A stretch of DNA of 64,000 nucleotides from Typha latifolia (taxonomy: Eukaryota > Streptophyta > Magnoliopsida > Poales > Typhaceae): assembly GCA_019914945.1 (NCBI GenBank), contig CM034099.1, positions 20,362,704 through 20,426,703 on the forward strand, read 5' to 3'. The position numbers and the translations under genes are program-made. Every line of letters starts with the position of its first letter. The first letter of the stretch is position 1. Below, piece after piece: positions 35,656-48,336 of this stretch. The notes below the pieces were generated by a model. That model had not been told where the DNA came from and did not search any database. It worked only from the letters and a program-made list of their open reading frames with translations.

Positions 35656-36069
35656 ATGGAGCCGGAGGAGGAGCAGGAGGAGGAGCTTAATCTGGTCCTG
35701 TCTCTTCAGCCATCGTCGCCACCGGAGCCGGCAAGGCTATTCTCCTGCAACTACTGCCGCAGAAAGTTTAGCACCTCGCAGGCACTCGGCGGCCATCAGA
35801 ACGCGCACAAGCTCGAGCGGAGCCTGGCGAAGAGGAGTAGAGAACTAGCCGCCGCCGCCGCCTCGAGGTTGAAGAACGACCACCCCCTGCTCGGCACGGT
35901 GGATGTCGCAGTACAGCAACGCAGAGGAGAGAGGTGTTATAATGCGGGGATGGATGATGAGGCGCGAGGAACGGACGGCACAGCGTCGTCACAGAGGAGG
36001 AGTTATAGAACGGTGGAGGATAATGGTCATGAGCTCGCGGATGAGGTTGACTTGTCCCTAAAACTATGA
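35656..36069 (+). CDS. Single C2H2 zinc-finger protein with EAR motifs
   Basis: This single-exon gene encodes 137 residues. One C2H2 finger at 31-51 (C31, C34, H47, H51) carries the plant-specific QALGGH core at 42-47 in [19 protein letters not shown]. An LxLxL-type EAR motif near the N-terminus (LNLVLSL, 11-17) and another at the extreme C-terminus (DLSLKL, 132-137) suggest a transcriptional repressor recruiting TOPLESS. The finger context ([25 protein letters not shown]) is closer to the ZFP1/ZFP4/ZFP7 and KNUCKLES type than to SUPERMAN, but the exact subgroup is uncertain. The nucleus is the expected site. Functions in the family concern development, trichomes and hormone signalling. Confidence 0.9.
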   Translation: MEPEEEQEEELNLVLSLQPSSPPEPARLFSCNYCRRKFSTSQALGGHQNAHKLERSLAKRSRELAAAAASRLKNDHPLLGTVDVAVQQRRGERCYNAGMDDEARGTDGTASSQRRSYRTVEDNGHELADEVDLSLKL

Positions 36070-39000
36070 ATTAATTTCCACTAGTTCTTTTTCCCTTCTC
36101 AATCCATTTCTCTAGCTAGCTTCGCGTCTTCGGTTCCTTCCTGATTTGTTTTTCACATGAGAAGATAATTCATAACAACTTCTTGATATGGAACATGTCT
36201 TTAAATAGCTATAGAGCTCTCTCTCTCTCTCTCTATAAGAACACTAGAAGGAGTGACTGTTAGGTAGCTAATTTAAAATGGAAGGGGTGATTCTAGATAT
36301 AGCCTGGAAATGAATGAATGTTTCCCCAGATATCGAGGAAAGAGATGAGCATAGTGCTGCCATTGTGTTGCTGCTTGTCACACTTGTATTATTGTCGACC
36401 AGTATGCGTGAGCCACGTTACCATCTTCTCAGTGCTAATGGCCTTTGCAGTCTGAAGATATGAAGCCATAGCAAGAGATCTTTCTCCACGTGCCTTAAAT
36501 TTGTACAGATATCATAAGTACTATTGCTTCTAATTAGTATTCATGTCAAACTGTTGAAGGATAACCAAATAGCTAGGTGTCAAAAGGAAAACAGGCAATA
36601 TCAGTACAGTGGGGCTTCTACTGGGGAGAAGAAGAGGATGGTGATAATGGTGGTTTAGCTGACTCTCCTTGAAGTTTTGCAACTAGAGTCACTATTATAT
36701 GTAAGCTTATCAACTGCATGGATTTTACCACCCATATGAACTGAACTAGTATTGTTTCCTTGGAGTAATTAAATTATACTAGTAGATTTGGAGGATGGGT
36801 TGACAATATTTCTTTGATATCAACATGTTGGTGTGCACTGTATTAGTATCATAAGAAAATGAGAACTTACTGAATGAAGTACCACCTGTCATGCTTTTCT
36901 CTACATATCTCTTAACTGTCACTGGAGACTGGAGTTCTTTAAGGAGTTAACATATTTACAGTTTGTTGGATCAACGATCTTGGTCTGATTCTTATTATTA
37001 AGCCGCATATGCTTTAGTTTAAACATTAGGATTCTGAATGTCTGTCCCTAAAATTAAGTCCTTTATTTATGATCATCTCACAGTCCATCTTAAATATACT
37101 AGCTTTTGGGGGAAAGAAAAGTAATCGCATATCAGGATTACAAGAGAGGAGGAAATACAAGATTACAAGGAGAGAGCTAAAAGAAAACATAAAAGAGGGG
37201 GAATGAGGGGAAGGGGTACAAATTGACTTTTCTGGAGGTGAGAAGTGATCTAAATCTATAACACCCTGCTTACTGAGGAATCTTGGAGAGTCTTGTATTA
37301 TGATCTTCTAAAAACATTCATAATTAGGATACATCTTGGAAAGCAAGATTAGTTAATCCACAGTTTACAGATGTCTTATGCAATAAAGTGTTGTGTATCG
37401 ATGTTGCACCGACCTTGATGTTGTGGTTGCTTCCTTGCACCAGCTGTGAAAGATGCAGGGACTTAGAGTTCCAGTTTCTATGAGTTTCTCTCATAAAAGA
37501 ATCTTGTTATTCAAAGCAAGTGAAAAGAAACTATTTTAGCCTTATGATTCTAAGAAAAAAAATATTATTTTATATATTCTAGAGGACTTACTACTTGAAA
37601 TATGCTATTTTGTCACAATTATCCAGTGCACACTTCAGCTCAGCACATATTGAACTTGTTCATCTAGTAGTCATAAGGTAAGTGCACCTGGGTACGTACG
37701 TAGCTCATTTAATGTTGGCAGGAACTCTTCCTTCAGATGCATTCTGAGGGCTTCTGTTGGAAGATTTTCTCTAATTTCATGTACGACAAATACACAATAC
37801 TAAGTGAAGTAATTGTTAGTGCCCTTTTAGGAGGTCCAAGTTCTTGACTTACGAAAGAATACAATATTAGAGCACCTTTAATGCTGTCAGCAATGATAGT
37901 TTATGAGGTTTTAGGAGGTCTAAGTACTTTTCGTTTATCTACCTTTTTCCATTCTTCATTTTTCCCTTTTTTTTTTCCGGCCTTAAACTTGCTAGAGAGA
38001 TATACCTTATATGTGACTCTAGTTGGATTGTAGTGTCTTTATAGTAAAAGTATCAACGTATATATATATAGTTGCATAAAGGTTCCTATAGTTTGAAACA
38101 TGGCCATCAAATAGCTATGAGGGGGATATATATAAGATATCACACTACTATTAATCCTTTATTCCTCTTCTCTTTCATTCTTTTTTTATTCTCAGTTACA
38201 TTTCTTATTTCCACATGCTTTCTACGCAATACACGACAAGAAACCTCGTACAGAGTTAATTCATACGTACATATGAGCAACCTTAATAAACCATTGCCTA
38301 AGTCTGAAACATTTCATGCAGACGAAGGGAGATCGAGAAGCATATCTTTTTCCTCGTATTCATTTGTAGTGCTACATAATATAGGAATTCTTTGAAATAT
38401 AGAATATATCATGAAGAATCTCACGGTTAAATACATAAAGTTCCACTTGTCTTGCTTTTCTCTTATTGAAGACCGAGCTCCTTTTCCAATGATCAGAAGG
38501 ACAAAGGATAAAAACAAACTACAACAATTTAATACAAATATTTAGCAGATTATGTCAGCAACTTGGGGACATGATGTCCCCTTAGTTAAAGGACAAATTA
38601 AACTACATTATCTTCAACAATCTCAATTAGAAAGGTGATTCAGTTCATCTTTACATCAGCCGACAAATCATACATGTGGTAAAGCACATCCTTTTTCAAG
38701 CTTCTCAGAGCTTTTAAAAAATGGGCATATTCATTATCTAACTAATTGTAATCATAATGGCATAGATTTGGCAATCTTTTTTATGCAAGTGGACAGCTTT
38801 TGTGTGGCATCCACACCTGACAACGTTCACAGCTTATCTCTACAGTGTTGAAGCTTAGGGGTGGAGAACACCATGAGAGGCCTTAAGACAAAAATCTATA
38901 TGCAGCCACAAGAGAGCCTAGGAAGGAGCAGCACTGTCATCATCGAACCACTTTGAGAATAAGTGTTCGATAGTTCCATTACTTGCACATAACGAAAGAT

Positions 39001-42000
39001 CTTCTGAACGAAAATGCCTATGGTGAAAGTAAGCTAATTAATGGAGAAGCGACATTAGACATTATCTAGTTGCATTGTCACGTCTACGTTTGGCCATTAA
39101 TGCCGACACTATTAGGTAAATTTAACACATCCGCTAGGACCAAATAATAGAAAAGTCTCAGAAAGTAAACCTGGAAGGATTATTCCTCTTCGGTATGATA
39201 ATTAGTGTCAAAGATCTAATTCCAATATAGTGGTCGAGTTGTTAATTAACCGAGCTTAGAAAGAATATTATTAATATTCTTTTTGGTTAATCGTGGATTT
39301 ATGAAGCTCTTAATTTTTTGAATTATTTTAAAATTTAGAAAAATTTGCATATAACACCGTATCTTTTAATAAAACTGTGGTTTACGCCCTGTATTTTTAC
39401 TATTTACAAATCGAGCTCTATAATTTAACGAATATGTGTAAAAAGTATTATACTGTTAAATATGTTAGTTAAACTTAACTAAGCATCTAGATTAAATTAA
39501 CTATACTAAAAAAATTAGAAAAAAATTTAACTAAATCATACTAAGAGCATTTTAATTATTTTAGAAAATAAAATATCTCTACTTAATATAATATGATCAC
39601 GGTGTTAATTCAAATATAAACTAGGCTGATTTCTACACGTTAAATCATAAATTATGATTTATAAATAGTAAAAATATAAAATATAAACTATAATTTTATT
39701 AAAAAAAACATATTATTATATACAAGTTTTCCTAAATTTAAATAGGCTTCAGACTCTCCCCAAACGGGTGAAAGCCTGAGGGAGCAATCCTGCGTGGAAG
39801 TAGTAGTGCCTGTGTTAGAAATATGTGCCGGCCTTTGAATGATACCTACTACTAAACTCAAGTTAGGATTAAAGTTTCGAGGCCAACTAAATCCACCGTA
39901 CCTCCTCCTGGAACAGCCCAAATAAAAGTATCATAGTTGCAAAGTAGACTAATTGAAGGCCCAACTAGGGAGACTGAATGCCCCGCCAGGCCTGGCTTTA
40001 GTTTCTTTCGGTTGTTCTGGGTTACCACTTTAGCTCGGTGGTTGGTCCTACTGCATAAATCATGATATCGATCTTAATTCTGATTTTAATCTTGATTCCT
40101 ATTTTTCTAAAGAAAATAATAAATATCTATTTACATTAAAGTAGGGAAAGGACAATCAAACACGGTTTTATGTTATATTTTATTCTAAACTTATTTTTAC
40201 AACCAAACACTCAATTAAAAATTAGAATAATATGTTTTATTGGTGAAGGTACAAGAACTAATATAATAATATATATGAGTTCTTTTAAATCTTGATTTAA
40301 AAAATTATTAATTTTCTCATGATCTAAGTTTGAATCAACTCATTTTCAATTATTTTTGACAGCCCTAATGTTTCCACTTAGGTTTTAAATCAATTTGACT
40401 AACTAAATGATGTATGGTGATATTATCAAAGATTTGGAAAAGAAGTATACAAACGAGAAATCCAGCAACAATGGAGCCATTTTTTTTTTTTTTTTACTTC
40501 GGAAATGAGGTGGGAATGAGTACCGACATCGATCCACAAGAAGCGAAACCATCCAAAAGAAGAATCCTTTACCTTGTACATATGGGCGGCCCTACCATGA
40601 GCATTTCTGTCAAGAATCCTTCCCCTTTTCAAGGCCCAGCCTCCTCTACCATTTCAACACTCGGGGAAAGCAGCAAAGAATGGCAACATGGCAATCGGCG
40701 TGCTCGAGATGCTCCCTTGGAGCTTGGTAAAGCGACCTCCTTTCCAACCTGCAATTAAACCTTTAAGCGTTTGAAAGAGGTAAATGCACGCCAACAAACC
40801 CCTCAAAGTCCATGGCATTGTCTGAAAGATGACAGCAAGGATGGAGCTCTTTGCCATTGCCATTGCCATTGGTGTTGCCATTGCCATTTTCGTTACCATT
40901 GCCATCGCCATTGCAGCAGTGAAAATATAAAGGCATGGTACATTTTTGGCTTTAATACTAGTGCTCAGTCCGTGTCTCTCTACCATTTGGAGATGGGGAA
41001 TTTTTGCAGTGTTCCCAATACAAGGATGTGCCGGGAGAGGACCCCCCCCAATAACCCCTAATATGCTGGACTGGAACTGAAGGAGAATATTCCAAACCAA
41101 TTGGATTACCTAAAACTACTCTAATTAATTAATTAAGATTTACCAAATTTTGTCACTAACCCATGGGCCTCCACTCTTAGAGATCTCGTATCGCCCTCCC
41201 CATAGGAGACAACTCCTACCCTTGGAGATTAGACAACCGTCCTGTAAGGGAACAGCAGCCCGATTCATGTCTTTGGATTTGCTCGTCACCTTATCATTCT
41301 TCCCATTGAGGAAACCTTATCAACTTCTACAACTTCTACCCTTCCCTATTTAGAAGATTAAACCGGAGGCAAGACAACATGTGGGACCAAATTTATGTGA
41401 CTGAATGTTGGAACGAATGCCATGACACTTGGAACTTTTTGGGTGTGAACGGACTATGGTCTCCCCTTGTGGTATTATTAATGGCTGCATTGGATCCATC
41501 AGCCACGATCGCAGGTGGACCACATGAGCTACCCACAAACCATTAATTAGCAATCATATTCTCACGAACCCAGCCACAAAGGGTTTTCATTCCAACGACC
41601 GCTTCAACCAAGTTGTACCTCCGAATCTCTCACAGAGATTGCACGCAAACAAAAGTAAATTTGTGATAAGTTTGAAGAACAAAATGAATGAATGAATGAG
41701 AAAGGTTGGAAAGAGAAGAACGGAGCTATATAACCGGTGATGATGCAGTGTCGTAGAAGAAAGAAGAAGTGATATTACACGGAGCTAGCTTTTTCTTTCC
41801 GTACGTGGCAGTGATTTAAAGGCAGTCTCCTTCTCTTCTCAGAGAGTTGTGCCTGCGGTGGGCCATGCGCTAGTGTACAACAGACGACAGCGGGGGAGAG
41901 GTAGACAAAGTTGGAACGGCTAACCATCTCGGTATTAATGGCGCGGAGCTGCGAAGTTCACTAACCTAGCGAAGATGACATAATAGCAGTCATAAATGCG

Positions 42001-42790
42001 AGCAGCTTCAAGGTTGGCAATGCCTGGTGGAACTTCTCGTGATCTCTCGAGCTACCACGATCACCATAAATCCATAACTGCCTATCAATGGTAGCACCAA
42101 GAAGAGGCAGGAATCTTGAGCTCATCTCGGGTAGCCAATATCGGTTGTTAATTGCATGTACTAGAAGACATCAAAGGGAAAAGGGGGAGTAACAAAGAAT
42201 GAAGAGAGTTCATATCCCTCTTCAATTAATTCATCTTTAGTGCCATAAATTCGTACCTCAACCGATGAGAAGTAGGAGAAAAATAATGGAAACATGCACA
42301 ACAAAAAATATAAGCCCAACACAACAGTACATAAATGTACAATTGCAACAAAAGAAACTACTTCCATGGAGGACGTGTTGTTGTAGTTAAATTAAGTAAG
42401 CCGGGAATTTGTTCATAACACATACAATGGCAAGATAAAAAAGCTCGAGAAATTAAGGGGGAGAGAGAGAGGAGAGAGAAGCGAATCGAACAGTGCCCCC
42501 AATCATCATCAACCACCAACTCCTTACAACCAAACACACACAAAGAGAGATAGACAAGCTAATGAGGCCGAACCATCCTCCATTTCCAACAGAATGACAT
42601 GACATTAACTAATTTAATCCACCACCCTCTCCCTTCCTCGAACCGAGAAACAAAGAAAAATAAAAAGAAGAAGAACGACATAAGATCGAAGGTAGATTAC
42701 AAAGCTACATATATAGAGAGGTAGAAGTCGTGAACTAACTTGGTCGGTGGCGTGAGATCCCGCGACGTAGGTAGGTAGGTAGCTAACTAG
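36070..42790. other. Intergenic, 6.7 kb; no supported gene
   Basis: The sequence is AT-rich. A 92-codon frame at 38117-38395 begins with a hydrophobic signal-anchor-like segment but matches no peptide family I know. A GCCATT-type repeat lies at 40852-40916. The minus-strand frame at 39688-39921 looks repeat-derived. The final kilobase is the 3' flank of the minus-strand ZF-HD gene. No RNA gene was seen. Confidence 0.4.
40852..40916. repeat. Imperfect GCCATT hexamer tandem repeat
   Basis: About ten GCCATT-like units with substitutions (GGTGTT, TTCGTT and similar) keep the 6-bp period. The minus strand reads as Met-Ala repeats in a frame that is probably not a gene. Confidence 0.85.
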
Positions 42791-43633
42791 CTAGGGTTTC
42801 TTACCAAGGGTGTGCTTGTTGTTATGCATCCAGACTTTGAGGACGTGGCGCTTGACGCAGTTCTCTTCGCAGAATTGCTGCACCGCCGCCTCGTCGTGCT
42901 TCTGGATACGCCACCCGACCCGCTCCGCGAACGCCAGCATCTTGTCCTTCTGCTCCTGCGTGAACTTGGTCCGGAACCGCTTCTTCCCCGAACCAGAACC
43001 CGAACCCGGGACCCCCATCGCGAAACCCCCTCCTCCCATCACCACCATCCCCGGATTCGACACGTCATCCCCCTCGTCCCTACTGTGACCTCCGCCCCCC
43101 GCCGACGTGGACGGCAGCGCCAGTGGCCCCGGCCGCTGCAGCTGCCCAGCCGCGAGCGCCGCCATCTGGTGATGATGGTGGTGGAGGTAGCCCGCCGGCG
43201 TACGATAGTATGGGGAGAACTGGTGGTGGTGGTGGTGATGCGGAGGATAAGAGGGCGCCGCCTCGATAATCGCGCCGCCCTCGGCTTCCTTGCGGTGGAA
43301 GTTGCGGTGGCATCCGCACGCGGCGCATCGCAGCGCGTCGAGCGTGCCCTCCTCCCCAGCCGCAATGAACTCGCCGCAGCCGTCCACGGCGTGGCCGCCG
43401 ATGCCCACCGCGTGGTTCTTCAAGCACTCGCGGTAACGGCCTCCGCTCACCTTGCGGTTACCCGATCCCACCGCCACCAACCGACCTTCGGCTCCCCCAA
43501 CTTTACCCCCACTAGGCACAGCTCCTCCTCTCCCGGAATTACCCATGACGATGGCGGGGGTCTCGTAGCTCGACGCGACCGCCATCTCCTCCATCTCCTC
43601 GTCCTCGGGCTCGTCGCGGTCATCGAAGTCCAT
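42791..43633 (-). CDS. Zinc-finger homeodomain (ZF-HD) transcription factor
   Basis: This single-exon gene on the minus strand encodes 280 residues. The ZF-HD dimerization zinc finger spans about 67-116 ([20 protein letters not shown] followed by [12 protein letters not shown]). The homeodomain lies at about 217-276 ([16 protein letters not shown] through [11 protein letters not shown]), ending LGKKP. Between them is a His- and Gly-rich linker with two poly-His runs (132-137, 151-155) and an acidic N-terminus. Lack of introns and the two-domain layout are normal for the ZHD family, plant nuclear DNA-binding factors that form dimers and act in development and stress. No missing cysteine or histidine was noticed in the finger. 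A MIF-type origin is ruled out by the intact homeodomain. Confidence 0.95.
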   Translation of the reverse strand: MDFDDRDEPEDEEMEEMAVASSYETPAIVMGNSGRGGAVPSGGKVGGAEGRLVAVGSGNRKVSGGRYRECLKNHAVGIGGHAVDGCGEFIAAGEEGTLDALRCAACGCHRNFHRKEAEGGAIIEAAPSYPPHHHHHHQFSPYYRTPAGYLHHHHHQMAALAAGQLQRPGPLALPSTSAGGGGHSRDEGDDVSNPGMVVMGGGGFAMGVPGSGSGSGKKRFRTKFTQEQKDKMLAFAERVGWRIQKHDEAAVQQFCEENCVKRHVLKVWMHNNKHTLGKKP

Positions 43634-43687
43634 CCTCTGTGGTTATCCGCCACCACCGATCCCCGGTCGGAACCGTCGATTGATCGC

Positions 43688-43869
43688 CTCTCTCTCTCTC
43701 TCTCTCTTGCTTACTTCAAGCGGTCGGGATTAGGAGAAATGGATAACATCAGTTTTGACGCACCGCCGAGAGCTTTGTGATAACAGTAGAAAAAAAACTC
43801 CCTTTCGCTCGCTCTATCCACCTCTCTTTCTCCTGGAAGCGGAAGAAAGCTCCTCTTTTCCTATACACA

Positions 43870-43938
<69 letters not shown>
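43688..43938. repeat. (CT)n and compound (CA)n(CT)n microsatellites upstream of the ZF-HD gene
   Basis: A (CT)n tract is at about 43688-43707, and a compound (CA)16(CT)18 tract at about 43871-43938. On the gene's strand these are GA and TG runs, 55 to 305 bases before the ATG, within the probable 5' UTR or proximal promoter. Confidence 0.9.
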
Positions 43939-43943
<5 letters not shown>

Positions 43944-46404
43944 GAGGTAGTATGGGGCGTATGGCTTTTTCCCGGTCGGTGCTGGACATGTCCACCGGCT
44001 ACTGCGGGTTCACGTTTAATTAGGCCACTTCCGTAACAGCCTGATGAAAGCCTTCTTAAGCCGGGTTCAATTTTAGCCTTTTAGTTTCGTTAGTGTACGA
44101 TTTTTTATTTTAACCTAGTTTCACTTTTCTCCTAATAAAATAAAAGCATACGACCTCTAGGTTAATAATATATTATATATATGATGGTAAATCCTGGTGA
44201 ATTAGTTGACTTGTAGACGTTAACATATAAAATTTATCATATTCTTTGAAAACTTACGACTATTATAAAGAACAAAAAGAGGCCGACGCACGCGACTTGC
44301 ATGCTTCCGTTCTCCGCACAGGCACAGCTCACTGGCCTGTTGGATCTTTGTCAAATTTAAAAACGTGTCCCCATTATCTCCTCTTAATAAATTAAAGTGG
44401 ACAATAAGCATTAATGTGAGCTGCTCCCTAATGTATTATTATCCAATTATGGAAGCAGAGTTTGGGACTTTTTAAGAGATTGCGATCATGAAGACTAATT
44501 AGTGGCGCTGCAGTACTATTCCCTGCGGATAACTTGGACCATTCCATTACATGGAAAGTCCAAATAAAACCTTATCTATGAGTAATACCTTATCTTTGCC
44601 AACAAGGTTAGGCACCACAAAGAGCTATTCCTTCTAATCCCCAGTGGTCCACACCACACCACCTACGTTGATTGTTGGGTCCGGACTAAATTTTTCCAGG
44701 AGAGGTTGGTCATTAATTAATCTGCTCGATATATTCCATGGATAATTACTTTCCTTCTAATCTATTAATTTATTTTTTTTTCTTCGTAATATATTGATTC
44801 TTTTTAATTTGAAATTGTTTTGAGATTTTTTTATTAAAAATTATCATATTATTAATTTTAGGCTATGTAAAACTTAGTTTACCCTTTAGATAAAAATTTG
44901 TTATAGTTCAGAGTGGAAATATAATTAACCTTATCTTTTCTGTACGGTGCGTGCGGAAAGGAGCGGCTCTACAGTTGCATTAAGAGAAAAAAAAAAGTTA
45001 GAATTTTTTTGGAATATAATTGTACGTATCTGCAATGAATAAGTTATGCTTATGCTTAAAAAATAAGAATAATTTTAAGGCTGAAATGATGGATCAGAGG
45101 GAGGCTCGTTACATCTCGGAACTCGGAGAGTAATGGTAAAAGACAAAAATAAAAGTCTATATAAGTAAGGATACGGACGATAATGAGGTGCAAAAATGTA
45201 CATAGTCCCAAAGATTAGAGTTTGTACGAAGTTGAGAATGGATCGAGATATAGACGATATTTATACACACTGGATTTTTTTAATAGATAAAAATTACTCT
45301 CCCCCTTTTTTCTATCCTTTTCTATATAGACAGTAACATTATATGTCAACTTTTCCAATATGCTCGTGGGCGAGAGCAAAGTGGTCATGCAAAACTAATA
45401 TCACAATACTACTCTGTAGACACTCCCAAGGAAGATATCTCCGTGACTAAACGTGGAATTAATTTACAATTGTCTCTCGATCATTAGCGTATTCAAGTAA
45501 GAGAATCAGATTATCTTACATAGCTTTTATTAATTAGGGAGCATAAGCTTCTATTTAATCAGAATAGAGTTTTTAAATCTAGAATAGATAAAAAGAAGAT
45601 AAACTTAAAAAAAAACAAATCTTATATTTAATTAAATATAGTGTACAATTCAGGAGGCGCACGAAATTTCTGGCTTCTCCTTTCATTAAAGATTTGTGGG
45701 AATATCATGTGTCTTTAAATGCTGGATCACAATACAGCTACAGGAAGACTTAAAATCTTTGTACATGTAGATCAGTCATGGTTGTACTTTTTTTATTAAA
45801 TTTTCTTCTATATTTTTGGGCTTGATATTTCATTAATCTTCTTAGTATTTTCTAAAATATAAAGTTAAGTTATGACCGTCATCTTTGTTAAGATTATTTG
45901 ATGTATTGATGTTAGATTCAATAAAATTATATAATTATTAAAAAGAAAGAGAAAAAAAAAGGCCTCGTCCTTTTAAGGCGAGGACGAGGGTTGTTTTTGC
46001 ATGATAGTCGAACAAATTAAAGGTAAATCTGACGTGGCGACAGATGGGTAGTTGGAGGAGGAGGGGTCATGTGATCCAGCAGGCCAGGTCATCCAGTCCT
46101 CAATGACGCGACGCTCTGACACTGTACGTCAGTCTTGTCAGACGTGGCAGGAAACCACGCAGGGCAAGTATATGCTTAAAAGAGATACCAATATTTTAGC
46201 TAGCATTTGTGGAGTAAAGAGAGTTGCACTGATGTATTGAATATAAACTATGTAAATTTGCACACACATGGATAGAGAAATATAGAGAGAAAGGACAGTC
46301 ACTGTAGCACTGCAGCTGTTTGCAGGTGCACCCTCACAGTAGCTGCAGCAGCTTGCAGGTCCAGCTGCATGCTATTACACGCTTTCTACTTCAAAACCCA
46401 CAAC

Positions 46405-46405
<1 letters not shown>

Positions 46406-46461
<56 letters not shown>
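46406..46461. repeat. Compound (CT)n(TA)n microsatellite
   Basis: About 17 CT units run straight into about 11 TA units. Confidence 0.9.
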
Positions 46462-47605
46462 TAATATTAAATAACAATCCCATATTTTAGTTATATTATC
46501 ATTGTCACAAAGTCTTGGCAAATTGCATACCTGCTTGGAGCTATAAGATAAATATCACACCGAATCTCATTTCAGTTAACATTGTATTTAAGGTGTTCAT
46601 AATTAAATCCTCATTCTCGTCTATTGTTTTCAAATTATTTATTACTTACTATTATTTTGACCGATATTCTTACTCGTGGACTACGGTTTATTTCGGAGAC
46701 ACGTTTTAACATGACTCCACCTTAATGAAGTTTACTAAAATATTGGTAAAAAAAATTTGCCTAAAAGTTTTAAATTTTATAATGGTATTTTAAGCAAGAG
46801 GATTTTTAGTATTTTAAAATATAAATCAAGATTTTTATTATTATGTATTGATTAATTTTAGATAACACAGATATAGTATAGAATAAAAAATAAGTTGGAC
46901 ACGAGTTGTTGATCATAAATATTATATATACATATATAAACCAACAAATTAGTTTAACTTCATGGTCCCCCGTTACGTTTTGCGACTTGTTGTTATTAGT
47001 AACCATCAAATGTAACTCTGTTCCTCTAGGTACTATTTGAAACTCTTCTTGTATGAGAGAGAGAGAGGGAGAGAGGTACGACCAGGGATTTGCGGGGTAA
47101 AGGGTGTTGGATGTTGACAAGACGATAAAAGGTCGTTCGACCGTGATTTCCATTTCTATTCTTTGCAGGCTTTTTTTTTCCTTTTTCCCCTTTCCCTTTT
47201 ATTATTCTCCTTCCCCCTATCTTTCTTTCTCTCTCTCTCTCTCTTCCCACCACCTAGGTCTCCCACCAAACCCACTTAAATTTCTCCTGGTTTGTGATAA
47301 GATTTCCATTTGGCGGTAATAATGGGATGCATGGCAGTATAGTAATAATACAAATGTTTCTATGGTGTTGAAACATGAAATAACAATGGACCTGGGCCAC
47401 TCACACGTGAGACGTGGGGTATTTCTTATGTCTTTGGATGATTCCTGAACAGTTTCAAGGAGCAGGTGCGCGGATTGGAAGAAATTCCAACCAAGGAAGT
47501 GATATGGAGAGAGTCACCTTGTCTCCCAACTCTCCGCCGATCACTCCCTCTGTTCCTCTTTTCCTCCACTGTCATCCCGTATGTTTCACATCTCCATCAA
47601 CCTCC

Positions 47606-47637
47606 CTTCCTCCTCCTCCTCCTCCTCCTCCTCCTCC
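47606..47637. repeat. (CTC)n trinucleotide repeat
   Basis: About ten CTC units lie inside a short open frame that is not otherwise supported. Confidence 0.85.
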
Positions 47638-48246
47638 AGAAGAAAAGGATTTGGACTACTATCTAATAGTGTAGTGAAAGAGTGAGGGACAGGTAAGTAG
47701 TGTTAGTTGCAGTGCTTTCTTTGGTATGATGATTAGTCACTTCCATGTTTGGCTTGACATGTTAGCCTCCACCCTTTTCCTCCCATCCCCACCAACAGAC
47801 CCAATCGCCAGGACTCCCTTTGTCCCCATGTCTCCAATAAAACAATCATCTCTCCAGAAAGAATATTATTTTAAAAGGCTTAAACATATCGCAACACAAA
47901 CGCTTGGATCGTAGGCCGGGGGTACTCGATGGAAGTATTCGATTGCTAGCGAGAATAACGAGATCTATTCGGGTGTGTGTGTTGGAAGATGAAGAGACGG
48001 GATGGATGGATGTAACGTCTCAGAGGAAACTTATCAACGCAACACCAACACAATAATCTCGATTAAGACCATACGTTGCAAAGTTACTGGGACGCATTGC
48101 CTTTTTAACTGTTGCTCATGTGAGTGCCAACAGTATGCCAGGACCCTTAACCACATGCAGCTTATTACCTCGGAGTGGGATCCGGTGCTCGGTAGCCCCG
48201 AAGGAAATGGCTGAGGTTGGATTCTTAACACTCGACACGTGGCGGT

Positions 48247-48247
<1 letters not shown>

Positions 48248-48334
<87 letters not shown>
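48248..48334. repeat. (CA)n microsatellite, about 43 units
   Basis: This is an 87-base perfect CA run, the longest perfect dinucleotide array in the window. It produces spurious Cys-Val repeat frames on the minus strand. Confidence 0.97.

Positions 48335-48336
<2 letters not shown>

Noticed and set aside
39688..40070. Possible SINE or repeat-encoded frame
   Set aside because: The TAGCTCGGTGG string near 40030 is a poor A-box with no B-box, and the minus-strand frame looks repeat-like but could not be tied to a known element.
40654..41100. 148-codon minus-strand frame with Met-Ala repeats
   Set aside because: The repeat comes from the GCCATT hexamer array, and the flanks show no family similarity.
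42812..43780. 322-codon plus-strand frame
   Set aside because: It is antisense to the ZF-HD gene, which has intact zinc-finger and homeodomain motifs. The plus-strand translation is low complexity.
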